DNA from: DIGJ01 sp031553075
Lineage (GTDB): Bacteria > Bacillota > Clostridia > Lachnospirales > Lachnospiraceae
Direction: 5' to 3'
Assembly (NCBI GenBank): GCA_031553075.1
Contig: JAVBLX010000211.1
Span: 1 to 59,669, forward strand
DNA: 59,669 nucleotides
A program made the position numbers and the translations under genes. Under the pieces are notes generated by a model. The model was not told where the DNA came from. It was given only the letters and a program-made list of their open reading frames with translations, and did no database searches. This document shows, in pieces, positions 18,227-27,208 of this stretch (positions are counted from its first letter, which is position 1; each line of letters begins with the position of its first letter).

Positions 18227-19176
18227 AAAGAGAAGAAATTTTAAGCAGACTTGGCTTTGTTGTACCGGAAGCGAAGAAAAAGCGTGTCATCGTCCATTCA
18301 GACGTGGCCTGTGAGGCAGACGACCATTACGCGATCGTGCATCATTTACTTACGCCGTCCGAAAATGTCGTCGGCATTATTGCGGCGCATTTCGAGTATT
18401 ACAACCGCATCGTTCCGCAACTGGCTGAACAGCGATATAAAAGCATGGGCAAAAGCTATGCCGAAGGGCAGAAAATCCTTGACCTTATGGGTATTGATGA
18501 CGTACCCCTTATGAAGGGTTCGGACAGGGAATTGACTGACAGGGAACATTTGCCTGATTCGCCTGGCGCAGACTTTATTATCGCCGAGGCGATGAAAGAG
18601 GATAATTCTAAACTATTTATCGCTCTGCAAGGCAGCTTGACCGACCTGGCTATCGCCTGGCTGAAAGAACCTAAAATTGCCGAACGGCTCACCGCTGTTT
18701 GGATAGGCGGCGGGCGTTACCCGGACGGCAAGGGCGAGTTCAATATGCAGCAGGACGTTTTGGCGGCGCAGATTGTGTTCGAGAGCGATATTCCGTTATG
18801 GCAGATACCGTCAAATGTCTATGGCAGCATACACCTGACTTTTTCCGAACTCATTTCTAAAGTCAAGCCATGCGGAGAAATCGGAAGATATCTTACAGAA
18901 GAAATGTTTGCGTTAAACGATTTTTACGGCAAAGTGTCCCCAGGACAAGACTTCCCCCACGGAGAGACCTGGTGTCTCGGTGACCAACCTACCGTCGGCG
19001 TACTTTTGCAAAACCCGGTACTTGATTGCTGGCACTTGGAGAACCGCACGATAAACGATGATATGACCTACGGCGAGCCAACGTTAAAAAGATCCGTGAA
19101 AGTATACGACAATTTAGACTGCCGTATGACAATGGATGATTTTTATACAAAGTTAAAGTTATGTTATGGAGATTGA
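18223..19176 (+). CDS. Nucleoside hydrolase-like protein
   Basis: A 317-residue protein of the inosine-uridine nucleoside hydrolase superfamily, which cleaves N-glycosidic bonds of ribosides with a bound Ca2+. The N-terminal Asp cluster is present in altered form (S26-D27 ... D33-D34, in VIVHSDVACEADDH, in place of DTDxGxDD), and ALQGSLTDLAIAW plus AVWIGGGRYP match the central strands. It overlaps the GH3 gene by four bases (ATGA), shares its GC-rich codon use, and is presumably translationally coupled to it. In this setting a non-nucleoside riboside-like glycoside is possible. The superfamily is likely; the substrate is unknown. Confidence 0.82.
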   Translation: MKREEILSRLGFVVPEAKKKRVIVHSDVACEADDHYAIVHHLLTPSENVVGIIAAHFEYYNRIVPQLAEQRYKSMGKSYAEGQKILDLMGIDDVPLMKGSDRELTDREHLPDSPGADFIIAEAMKEDNSKLFIALQGSLTDLAIAWLKEPKIAERLTAVWIGGGRYPDGKGEFNMQQDVLAAQIVFESDIPLWQIPSNVYGSIHLTFSELISKVKPCGEIGRYLTEEMFALNDFYGKVSPGQDFPHGETWCLGDQPTVGVLLQNPVLDCWHLENRTINDDMTYGEPTLKRSVKVYDNLDCRMTMDDFYTKLKLCYGD

Positions 19177-19213
19177 GTGGACGTACGACCAACTGGACAC
19201 AGTCTGATATTAA

Positions 19214-19244
19214 ATTGACGTTTGTAAACCTGGCGAGATATAAT
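19214..19244 (+). promoter_or_regulatory. Promoter with palindromic operator for the TetR-GH43 transcript
   Basis: TTGACG (19215-19220) and TATAAT (19239-19244) are 18 bp apart. ATTGACGTTTGTAAAC (19214-19229) matches the operator at 11988-12003 at 14 of 16 positions with the same placement over the -35 box. The most economical reading is autorepression by the TetR protein encoded at 19475-20038. Confidence 0.72.
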
Positions 19245-19288
19245 ATATCTAGTACATCGAAGATATCAATTATTTATTCTTCCATGTA

Positions 19289-19451
19289 CTAGTGTTACAA
19301 CAAGTTGATTTCTATAACAATTACTTGCTGATTTTCGATATTGCGTCGTTGGATTTTCTAGTCGTAGCCCGCTACGCCGTCGAAAAATCCGCCTAGCACT
19401 ATCAAAATCATCTGCGCAATTGTTACAGAAATCAACTTGTCGTCACACTAG
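19289..19451. repeat. 163-bp palindromic element (MITE-like) in the TetR leader
   Basis: The segment begins CTAGTGTTACAACAAGTTGA and ends with the near-complement, closing in CACACTAG. The outer arms of about 30 bases match almost perfectly, and inner parts (GATTTT, GGATTTT with complements) continue the pairing to a GC-rich centre around TAGCCCGCTACG. The whole would fold into one long hairpin. It lies between the -10 box at 19239 and the ribosome site of the TetR gene, so it is transcribed in the 5' leader. No ORF is inside. This and the promoter account for the 19177-19474 gap. Confidence 0.75.
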
Positions 19452-19474
19452 AGGTAAAGGAGGACAGTCATCAA

Positions 19475-20038
19475 ATGGAAGAATCAGAATGGAAAGAAGA
19501 ACGAAATAGAATGCTTAAGTTATCGAATGATGAAGCCCATGAGCTGACGGTAGAATGCATCGAACAGGCTTTACTTGCTCTTTTAAGTAAAAAAAAGCTG
19601 GATGAGATTAGCATTACCGACATCACAAAACGAGCCGGTGTATCCAGGACAGCATTCTATAAGAATTATCAAAGTAAAGAGGAAGTCATACGAGGCATTA
19701 TCAGCAGCGTTTTCCAGGAAATCATGAAAGTTGTCCAGGCTCAGATTGATTTTGCGCCCAATGACAAAGCAGGGTTGTGGTGGGTTTTATTTGAGGTTTT
19801 AAAAGAAAAGAGCCAGCTTGTTTCCATGTGTTTTGGCGCTGACCAGGGAGTGTCTTTTTTAGAATATACCACCCAGCTGGCGGTGGATAATTTAAAACAT
19901 CTCAGTAACAATCTCTATTATCCCTATTATATTGGCGGAGCAATTCAAAATACAATCCGATTATGGATTGAAAGAGGGATGCAGGAAACGCCAGCCGAAA
20001 TGGCACAGATTCTAATAGAAATGGACAATATTAAATAA
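19475..20038 (+). CDS. TetR/AcrR-family transcriptional regulator
   Basis: A 187-residue regulator with a TetR helix-turn-helix at about residues 36-66 (ISITDITKRAGVSRTAFYKN) and a C-terminal helical domain of the type that ends in an IRLWIERGMQETPAEMA motif, also present in the TetR protein at 79-675. AAAGGAGG precedes the ATG. It is followed 34 bp later by a GH43 gene, so the two are co-transcribed. A palindrome over its own -35 box and a matching one ahead of the operon at 12053 suggest it represses both. The inducer is unknown. Confidence 0.92.
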   Translation: MEESEWKEERNRMLKLSNDEAHELTVECIEQALLALLSKKKLDEISITDITKRAGVSRTAFYKNYQSKEEVIRGIISSVFQEIMKVVQAQIDFAPNDKAGLWWVLFEVLKEKSQLVSMCFGADQGVSFLEYTTQLAVDNLKHLSNNLYYPYYIGGAIQNTIRLWIERGMQETPAEMAQILIEMDNIK

Positions 20039-20072
20039 TTTTATATTGTAACGGAACAGAAAGGAAGTTTCA

Positions 20073-21515
20073 ATGAAAAAGCAAGCATTTAATCCTTATT
20101 TACCAAGTTATGAATACATTCCTGACGGTGAACCCTATGTATTTGATGGACGCGTTTATGTTTATGGAAGTCACGATAAATTTGACGGTTCAGAGTTTTG
20201 CATGAATGATTACGTATGCTGGTCAGCCCCGATCGATGATTTGAGTGATTGGAAAAAGGAAGGCGTTATTTACAGCAGAATGCAGGATCCACTCAATCAA
20301 AAGGGAAATCAGTATCTTTATGCCCCTGACCTGCAAAAAGGTCCGGACGGCAGATATTATCTGTATTATGCTTTCAATCTGACCCCGGTTATTTCCGTAG
20401 CAGTGTGTGATAAACCAGCGGGAAAATTTGAGTTTTATGGTCATGTGAAATATGCAGATGGTCGTATCTTTGGAAAGCAAAAAGGGGATGTAAATAATTT
20501 TGACCCTGGGATTTTCATGGATGATGACGGAAGAATCTATCTTTATACAGGCTATGCACCAGTTGGGATTATGAAAACATTAATGTCAGCCAGAAAATGC
20601 CTTCTTGATGGCGGCTACTGTGTGGAACTGGAAACGGATATGCTGACCATGAAAAGTAGTCCAACCATGGTGGTTCCGGGAGCGGATTTAGCAAAGGGAA
20701 CCGAGTTTGATGGTCATGCCTTTTTTGAGGCAAGCAGTATGAGGAAAATTGGAAAACAATATTATCTCATTTACGCATCGATCTTAGGTCATGAGCTATG
20801 CTATGCCATCAGCGACCGACCGGACGGAGATTTTCAGTTCGGCGGCACGATTATAAGTATTGGGGATATTGGATTTCACGGTCAGAAAGAAGCCATTAAT
20901 TATACCGGAAATACCCATGGAAGCATTATCAAAATAAAAGATCAATGGTATGTCTTTTATCACCGCCAGACCAATGGACATCATTATTCCAGACAAGGCT
21001 GTGCCGAACAAATTGAGATAAAAGAGAACGGGGAAATTTTGCAAGCAGAAATGACCAGTTGTGGATTAAACAAAAAACCACTGGCCGGAACCGGAACTTA
21101 TGAAGCAAGAATTGCCTGCAATCTTTCAGGTGCAGACGGTACCTATACATATGACGGAAAAAAGAATAAAAAGCTGATGAAAGTTCATCCTTACTTTACA
21201 CAAAGTGGTGAGGATCGGGAAGCTGATGGAAACCAATATATCGCCAATCTGCAAAATAAATCATGGGCTGGATTTAAGTATTTAGAGTTTCACGGGGAAA
21301 AAGAAATTTCCGTTCAGGTACGGGGAACGGCAGCAGGCATCTTGTCGGTATACCATAATCGCGGAGGTGAGGCAGTAGCAAAGATTTCGGTCGAACCGGC
21401 AAAGGAGTGGTGTACATTTACCTCAGAATTTCATCCAGGTGAAGGAAAGCAGGCACTTTATTTTGAATTTGCAGGAACTGGTAATTTGGATTTTTCGTCA
21501 TTTACAATGAAATGA
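20073..21515 (+). CDS. GH43 family glycosidase (arabinofuranosidase/xylosidase-like)
   Basis: A 480-residue family 43 enzyme: five-bladed propeller in about residues 1-320 and a C-terminal sandwich that may bind sugar. Expected catalytic residues are D18 (IPDGEP), D144 (FDPGIF) and E219 (DGHAFFEASS). It is closely similar to the gene product at 33981 (NPYLPSYEY opening, TSCGLN, HPYFTQ motifs) and more distantly to that at 10250. No signal peptide. It is transcribed with the TetR gene upstream and followed by a broken GH78 gene, pointing to an arabinose- and rhamnose-containing substrate for this block. Confidence 0.92.
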   Translation: MKKQAFNPYLPSYEYIPDGEPYVFDGRVYVYGSHDKFDGSEFCMNDYVCWSAPIDDLSDWKKEGVIYSRMQDPLNQKGNQYLYAPDLQKGPDGRYYLYYAFNLTPVISVAVCDKPAGKFEFYGHVKYADGRIFGKQKGDVNNFDPGIFMDDDGRIYLYTGYAPVGIMKTLMSARKCLLDGGYCVELETDMLTMKSSPTMVVPGADLAKGTEFDGHAFFEASSMRKIGKQYYLIYASILGHELCYAISDRPDGDFQFGGTIISIGDIGFHGQKEAINYTGNTHGSIIKIKDQWYVFYHRQTNGHHYSRQGCAEQIEIKENGEILQAEMTSCGLNKKPLAGTGTYEARIACNLSGADGTYTYDGKKNKKLMKVHPYFTQSGEDREADGNQYIANLQNKSWAGFKYLEFHGEKEISVQVRGTAAGILSVYHNRGGEAVAKISVEPAKEWCTFTSEFHPGEGKQALYFEFAGTGNLDFSSFTMK

Positions 21516-21588
21516 TTTAATGAAGGAAGAGCTTTTGCTGTAACTTTGCCAAAAGAAAGGAATTTTACTATGCAAGGGATTCGATTGA

Positions 21589-23109
21589 AAGCAGGAGATT
21601 ACATATATTGCATCTGGTCGGGAAGAAGTATTCCTGCCTGAATTTTTCTACTCAGGATTCCAGTATGCTCTGGTTGAGGGAATGGAACATGTGAATCCAG
21701 AGGATTTTGAGGCGGTAGCCGTGTATTCAGATATGGAGTTTGGCGGAACTTTTTCCTGTTCCAACGAAATGATCAACAAATTTGTCAGCAATACCATATG
21801 GAGCATGAAGGGAAATTTTGTGGATGTTCCCACCGATTGTCCACAACGGGAAAAAGCAGGCTGGACCGGGGATGCCCAAGTGTTTTGCAAGACTGCCACT
21901 TATCTTGCTGATACCAAAGCATTTTATCGCAAATGGTTTCGTGATATTAAGGACTGCCAGCGGGAAAATGGTCTTGTGGTAGATGTAAATCCTAAGGTTG
22001 GTCGTCCGGACGGCATGAGGGATATGGTAAATGGAAGCTGTGGCTGGGCAGATGCAGCCATTATTATTCCATATACGCTGTGGAAACAAACTGGGGATGC
22101 TTCTGTAATTGATGATAATTACGAGCTGATGCGTGGATGGATGGAGTATACCATGCATATCTGTCAGGATAAATCCATGCTTTTCCTGCCAGAAGGACAT
22201 CCACTTCAGGCAGCCTATCAGGCAAACAAACTCGCCGATTCCCCATGGAACCAGTTTATTCCCGAGATGGGAATCCATTGGGGTGAGTGGTGTGTACCAG
22301 AATCACAGGAACCACCGGAAGGTGACCCTGCCACGGCACTAATTAAGCCAAAGCAGGAGATAACTTGTGCCTATACCCATTACTCCATGACCATGCTGGA
22401 GGAAATGCTCCGTTTCATTGGTAAACATGAGGAAGCCGACACCTGTAAGAAATTCGCCGATGGCAGTAAAGAAGCATACCATGTCCACTGGGTAAAGGAT
22501 GAAAAGATTGACACCAATCGTATGGCAGAGCTGGTACGTCCCATTGCGTTAGGCTTATTGACGGAACAGGAATGTAAAAATGTCGCTCATGATCTAAATA
22601 AAATGGTAATGCAAAGAAACTATAAGGTTGGTACCGGCTTTTTATCCACACCGTTTCTATTACAGGTTCTTACCAAGTATGGATATCTGGAAACGGCATA
22701 CCGGATGCTTGAAAATACAGGGGCTCCAAGCTGGCTGGCAATGGTTGCTCAGGGTGCGACAACGGTATGGGAAGATTATGAGTGCTACAACAGTGAAGGG
22801 ACACCACTTCCCCATTCCTTTAATCACTATTCCCCAGGAGCAGTGTGCAGCTTTTTATTTGATACGGTTTGCGGAATCCGCATGGGGAAAGAAAATGAAA
22901 TCTTATTAAAGCCACTGCCAGGTGGAACCCTTACCAATGCTGCTGCAAAGGTGCTGACTGCTTATGGTCAGGTGGTCAGTAGCTGGGAGAAACAGACAGA
23001 TGGCATTACCTATACATTTGAAATACCAGCAAATGTAACGGCAAAAGTAGAACTACCAAGTGGTAAGACCGAAGAATTGTCAGCAGGTTGTTTTCAATTT
23101 AAGGAATAA
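21589..23109 (+). pseudogene. N-terminally truncated GH78 alpha-L-rhamnosidase
   Basis: The open frame from 21589 gives about 505 codons matching the C-terminal part of the full-length GH78 protein at 55182-57734, beginning at the point equivalent to about residue 360 of that 850-residue enzyme. The catalytic-domain motifs are kept (TDCPQREKAGWTGDAQ and GIHWGEW). The first 360 or so residues, with the binding and sandwich domains, are missing, and the frame opens after a TGA (21586-21588). The ATG at 21682 lacks a correctly spaced ribosome site. A short ATG frame with an AAAGG site begins at 21570 but stops at 21641. It is best read as a decaying gene; a functional catalytic fragment cannot be excluded. 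Confidence 0.75.
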
Positions 23110-23179
23110 AGTATGACTTTCATCTTCGATAGCAAAAGAAACAAAACGAATAAAATCATAACATTAAAATTCCCTAGAA

Positions 23180-23220
23180 AGGCAGCATATACATTTCGTT
23201 CTGTATATGCTGTCTTTTTT
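23180..23220 (+). terminator. Rho-independent terminator
   Basis: Arms AGGCAGCATATACA (23180-23193) and TGTATATGCTGTCT (23202-23215) pair with one G-U, followed by six T in a row. It ends the transcript through the broken GH78 gene. Confidence 0.85.
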
Positions 23221-23250
23221 ACCTTAAGCAATAGTCATTTACAACAAAAT

Positions 23251-23370
23251 GATTCTTTTCTTGCTATTATTTTTCCTTGTGCTAAAAAGAGGAAATAATT
23301 ACAATAAAAAAGAAATGAAAGTGATAGGGAAAAAGAAGACATAAGAGATATAATAAGAAGAGAAAAAGCG
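23251..23370 (+). promoter_or_regulatory. Promoter and operator region of GH3 gene, duplicated at 27410-27530
   Basis: These 120 bases align without gaps to 27410-27529 at roughly 70 percent by eye. Conserved blocks are TTGCTATTAT and TTCCTTGT (upstream arm), AGGAA/TAAT (downstream arm) and AGAGATATAAT, which contains the -10 box TATAAT at 23349-23354. No TTGACA-like -35 box is present at the right spacing, so activation from the upstream inverted repeat is likely. The AraC protein encoded at 25663-26904 is the nearest candidate. Confidence 0.6.
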
Positions 23371-23398
23371 AAAGATCTATGAATGGAGGCAGTTTGAG

Positions 23399-25666
23399 AT
23401 GAAGGATGCAAGAGAACTTGTAAAAGAACTTACCTTGGAAGAAAAAGCAGCAATGTGCACAGGGGTAGGGAACTGGCATACATTGGCAGTTGAAAGATTG
23501 GGTATTCCAGCCATTCGGGTCAGTGATGGACCTCATGGCTTAAGATTGGAAGAATTAAATGAGGATGGTTCTCGTTCTACCAAAAAGTCGGTTAGTTTTC
23601 CGGCCGAGTGTGCCCTGGCAGCCAGTTTTGACCGTAATGTGGTAAAGCAGGTGGGAGAAGCGCTGGGAGAAATCTGCCAGGCAGAAGATGTTCAGGTGCT
23701 ACTGGGACCGGGTGTGAATATTAAAAGAAGTCCATTATGTGGCCGGAACTTTGAATATTTCTCTGAGGACCCACTTTTGGCAGGTGAATTAGGTGCGGCC
23801 TATGTAGAAGGAGTCCAAAGCAAGGGCGTGGGAACCAGTCTGAAGCATTACATGGCAAACAGCCAGGAGACCAGAAGAACGACGTCATCTTCTGAGCTGG
23901 ACGAAAGAACCATGCGAGAAATCTATCTGCCAGCCTTTGAGCGGGTGGTTAAGAAAGCACAGCCATGGACGGTCATGGCATCCTATAACAAAATTAACGG
24001 AACCTTTGCTACCGAAAACAGAGCATTACTGGTAGATATTTTAAGGAAAGAGTGGGGCTTTGCAGGAGCAGTGGTCAGTGACTGGGGGGCAACCCATGAC
24101 CGGGTGAAGGCGGTTGCCGGTGGCTGCGACCTGACTATGCCGGCAGAACCTCATACCAGTGAACAGATTGTGAAAGCCGTTCAGTCTGGCATGATGCCGG
24201 AGTTTCTGGTGGATGAAGCAAGTGTAAATGTAATTCAGTTGGCCCAGAAAGGTACAGATGCCAAGCGTGGAGGAACCTTTGATCAGAAACAGGCTCATAA
24301 AATCAGCCGCATGGCAGCAGAAGAATCAGCAGTTCTCCTTAAAAATGAAGATAAAATCCTGCCATTAAAGAAGAACGGGAAAATAGCATTTGTCGGCGAA
24401 TTTGCCCAGAAGCCCAGATTTCAAGGCGGCGGCAGTTCCTGTGTGCGGATTCAACAGGAAATCAGTCTGCTTGAGGCAGTGAAAGGAACAGCTAAAGTAT
24501 CTTATTATCAGGGATATGATGGCCTTACAACCAATTCAGAGTTGCTAAAGGAAGCAATAGCTGGTGCTCAGGATGCCGATACGGTAGTAGTATTTGCAGG
24601 ACTCCCCTTGATAATGGAATCCGAAGGACTTGATCGCACTTCCATAGCCATGCCAGATAGTCATAATGAATTGATTGAAAAAATCTCCGCCGTGCAGTCC
24701 AATGTGGTAGTTGTGCTGATGAATGGAAGTCCCATTGAAATGGTTTGGGAGAAGAAGGTCAAGGGCATCCTTGAAATGTATCTGGGTGGCGAAGGATTGG
24801 CAGAGGCATGTGTTAGTCTTCTGTTTGGGGATAAAAACCCTTCCGGCAGACTGCCTGAGACATTCCCAATACGCTTGCAGGATAATCCATCCTATCTCTT
24901 TTACATTGGAGATAAGAAAAAGGTTTGTTACAATGAGGGAATCTATGTGGGATACCGCTATTATGAGAGTAAAAGGATGCCGGTGCTTTATCCGTTTGGA
25001 TATGGACTTTCCTATACCACCTTTGCCTATGATAATTTAAAGGCAGATAAGACGAAGCTGTCGGTTGGAGAAGAAATGACGATATCCGTAGATGTTACCA
25101 ATACTGGTGATGTAGCTGGCAAGGAAGTGGTTCAGCTTTATATCGCAGTGAAATCCTGCGAAGTCCTTAGACCAGTCAAAGAACTTCGCGGCTTTGATAA
25201 AGTGGCATTGGAACCGGGGGAGACGAAGAAGGTAACCTTTACTTTAAATCAACGTGATTTTTCCTATTGGAATGATGAGGCACATTGTTTCCACATGGAA
25301 GCTGGTCAGTTTGAAATCCAGATTGGCGCTTCGGCACATGATGTGATTTTGCAGATACCGGTGGAGACAGAGTGGGAAGATATTCATGAGGATATTGTCT
25401 ATAGTCTGACAACACTTATTGGTGATATGGTGAAACATCCGGTGGGAGCTGCCTTTTTTGACAGTCATCTGGAGGATATCATGGATGGAATTATTGCCAG
25501 CGGAATCTTAGGCGATGTTATGGGTGATGATGCCATTAAGATACCAAGAGAGCAGATGAAGCAGATGTCCAGTGGATTACATAGCCAAGCTATTTCTACA
25601 TTAAAAATGTTTCTGCCGAAATTAACGGAAAATGACTGGGTGGAATTATTGAATAAGCTGAACTAG
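23399..25666 (+). CDS. GH3 family glycosidase (beta-glucosidase-like)
   Basis: A 755-residue family 3 enzyme: TIM barrel (about 1-290), alpha/beta sandwich (about 310-480), fibronectin III-like domain (about 560-660) and an extra C-terminal tail. Nucleophile D228 lies in VVSDWGATHD; GRNFEYFSEDP, LKHYMANSQETRR and GRLPETFP are typical of cytoplasmic clostridial GH3 beta-glucosidases. The tail of about 95 residues, after the fibronectin domain, is helical and Met-rich (IPREQMKQMSSGLHSQ) and has counterparts in other GH3 proteins here. No signal peptide. It is a single-gene transcript ending head-on with the AraC gene, which overlaps it by four bases. Confidence 0.94.
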   Translation: MKDARELVKELTLEEKAAMCTGVGNWHTLAVERLGIPAIRVSDGPHGLRLEELNEDGSRSTKKSVSFPAECALAASFDRNVVKQVGEALGEICQAEDVQVLLGPGVNIKRSPLCGRNFEYFSEDPLLAGELGAAYVEGVQSKGVGTSLKHYMANSQETRRTTSSSELDERTMREIYLPAFERVVKKAQPWTVMASYNKINGTFATENRALLVDILRKEWGFAGAVVSDWGATHDRVKAVAGGCDLTMPAEPHTSEQIVKAVQSGMMPEFLVDEASVNVIQLAQKGTDAKRGGTFDQKQAHKISRMAAEESAVLLKNEDKILPLKKNGKIAFVGEFAQKPRFQGGGSSCVRIQQEISLLEAVKGTAKVSYYQGYDGLTTNSELLKEAIAGAQDADTVVVFAGLPLIMESEGLDRTSIAMPDSHNELIEKISAVQSNVVVVLMNGSPIEMVWEKKVKGILEMYLGGEGLAEACVSLLFGDKNPSGRLPETFPIRLQDNPSYLFYIGDKKKVCYNEGIYVGYRYYESKRMPVLYPFGYGLSYTTFAYDNLKADKTKLSVGEEMTISVDVTNTGDVAGKEVVQLYIAVKSCEVLRPVKELRGFDKVALEPGETKKVTFTLNQRDFSYWNDEAHCFHMEAGQFEIQIGASAHDVILQIPVETEWEDIHEDIVYSLTTLIGDMVKHPVGAAFFDSHLEDIMDGIIASGILGDVMGDDAIKIPREQMKQMSSGLHSQAISTLKMFLPKLTENDWVELLNKLN

Positions 25667-26904
25667 AACCGCCTGTACTCACCAGGGGATTTGCCTATTA
25701 TTTTTTTAAACTGCTCCCCAAAATAACTCTGATTCGCAAACTGCAACGCATCACTAATCTCCTGAATGGTCATGGAACTGGCCTTCAGGAGATTTTTTGC
25801 GTGTTCAATTTTTTCTTTCATAATATACTCGGAGATGGAGATGTGCATCTCCTTCTGAAATTTTTTAGATAAATAATTCGGTGTATAACCTGCCAATTCT
25901 GCCAATTCAGCTAACCGAATCTTTTCCTCCACATGCAATCCAATATAATTACAGCATTTTTGAATCTGATCGGAAACATCGGTACTGGTTTTCTTTTTGT
26001 GCACCCGCCAGATAAAGTCCTTTTGCATGGAATGGGCAATATCAGCTAATTCTGCCATGTTAGAGGCAGATTCTGTAATTAAAATATACTGGTCACTTAA
26101 GGTGTAGGCCGTTTCATAATCAAGACCACCGCGAATGGCAGCCCTGGTGCATAAGGCAGCAAAAACGATAAGCTGGTTTTTAATTTGGCGAAGTGGATTA
26201 TTTTTGCTCATTTTTCCAACATTAAGCATGGCGGCAGAATGATTTTCTTCTCCGGTATATTCTATATTGCCGGTTTCAATATTTTTAAGAATACGCTGTT
26301 CCATAATCCAGTTCCCTTTATGAGACGCTTTTGTATATTCGTCTGGTTCCAGTGATTTATTGACCGTGTTATTAAAATACTGCAAGTCGCTTTGCGTAAT
26401 TTTCTCACCAGTTAAGGTATAGTGGAGCATATACGCATAATCAAACATCCGCCCTGCTGAAATAACGGGAAGGATGGAAAGTGCCTTTATAAACGAATGT
26501 TCCAAGGCAACCGAAAGCTGGAGCCGAGATAGCTCCGCCTTAATCGCCTGATTTGACATATCATCATAAAACACGGGACCAAGGATATGAATGTTTTTAA
26601 GCGCACCAGAAGGCTCCTTCTCAAAAGCAGTAATCCACATCATTCCCAGCGAGTTGGTAACAAAGACTGGATAGTTGGTGTCATAGGCAATAGCGTCAGG
26701 ATTAAAATGATCCTGGGTCATGGAAAAAATAAGCAGTATTAATTCCGAATGTGGACAATTGGTGAAGCTGGATGAAAAGTCAATGGAATAACACCATGAA
26801 TACAGGTTATGTCCACAGCTTACAAGTTCACGAAAAAAATTAAGATCATGTTCAAATTCATTTGTCATTTTAAACTCCCATCTGCGTGCTTTTTGCGCAC
26901 TCAT
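25663..26904 (-). CDS. AraC-family transcriptional regulator
   Basis: A 413-residue protein with a C-terminal AraC DNA-binding domain (about residues 312-413; LAELAELAGYTPNYLSKKFQ and IQEISDALQFANQSYFGEQF). The N-terminal sensory part shares AAIRGGLDYETAYTLSDQY with the AraC protein at 4775-5986. It lies between the two transcripts that carry the duplicated promoter (23399 and 27588) and probably controls both. A small gene lies 70 bp upstream on the same strand and is probably co-transcribed. Its stop overlaps that of the convergent GH3 gene. Confidence 0.92.
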   Translation of the reverse strand: MSAQKARRWEFKMTNEFEHDLNFFRELVSCGHNLYSWCYSIDFSSSFTNCPHSELILLIFSMTQDHFNPDAIAYDTNYPVFVTNSLGMMWITAFEKEPSGALKNIHILGPVFYDDMSNQAIKAELSRLQLSVALEHSFIKALSILPVISAGRMFDYAYMLHYTLTGEKITQSDLQYFNNTVNKSLEPDEYTKASHKGNWIMEQRILKNIETGNIEYTGEENHSAAMLNVGKMSKNNPLRQIKNQLIVFAALCTRAAIRGGLDYETAYTLSDQYILITESASNMAELADIAHSMQKDFIWRVHKKKTSTDVSDQIQKCCNYIGLHVEEKIRLAELAELAGYTPNYLSKKFQKEMHISISEYIMKEKIEHAKNLLKASSMTIQEISDALQFANQSYFGEQFKKIIGKSPGEYRRF

Positions 26905-26974
26905 AAATCAATATTTTCCATCTGTGTTTCAGGCAAACTCGAATTAATCGTGGATGCATATTTTTTAATTCATT

Positions 26975-27208
26975 TTAGTCCTTTATGAAATACTCTGCCA
27001 AAATAGACAGATCCTCTTCTGATTTGCACTGGATGTCGCCTCGTTGTAAAAGCTCAGGATTGGATGCGATATATGCAAAAATATATCGGCAAAGTTCGGA
27101 CTTCAGATTCAGGACATCGCCATCTGGGGTGGTAAAAAACACATCTTTTTCACAGCGCATAACAGCTTGTAAAAAACGCGAGAAATTGCTATTTGGATCA
27201 AGTTTCAT
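26975..27208 (-). CDS. Small protein of unknown function upstream of AraC gene
   Basis: A 77-residue protein that I do not recognise. It is rich in charged residues, has no signal peptide or membrane segment, and looks like a compact alpha/beta domain (RFLQAVMRCEKDVFFTTPDG ... SILAEYFIKD). AGAGGA lies 8 bases ahead of the ATG on the minus strand. It is followed 70 bp later by the AraC gene in the same direction, so it may modulate that regulator, but this is only position-based. Confidence 0.6.
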   Translation of the reverse strand: MKLDPNSNFSRFLQAVMRCEKDVFFTTPDGDVLNLKSELCRYIFAYIASNPELLQRGDIQCKSEEDLSILAEYFIKD

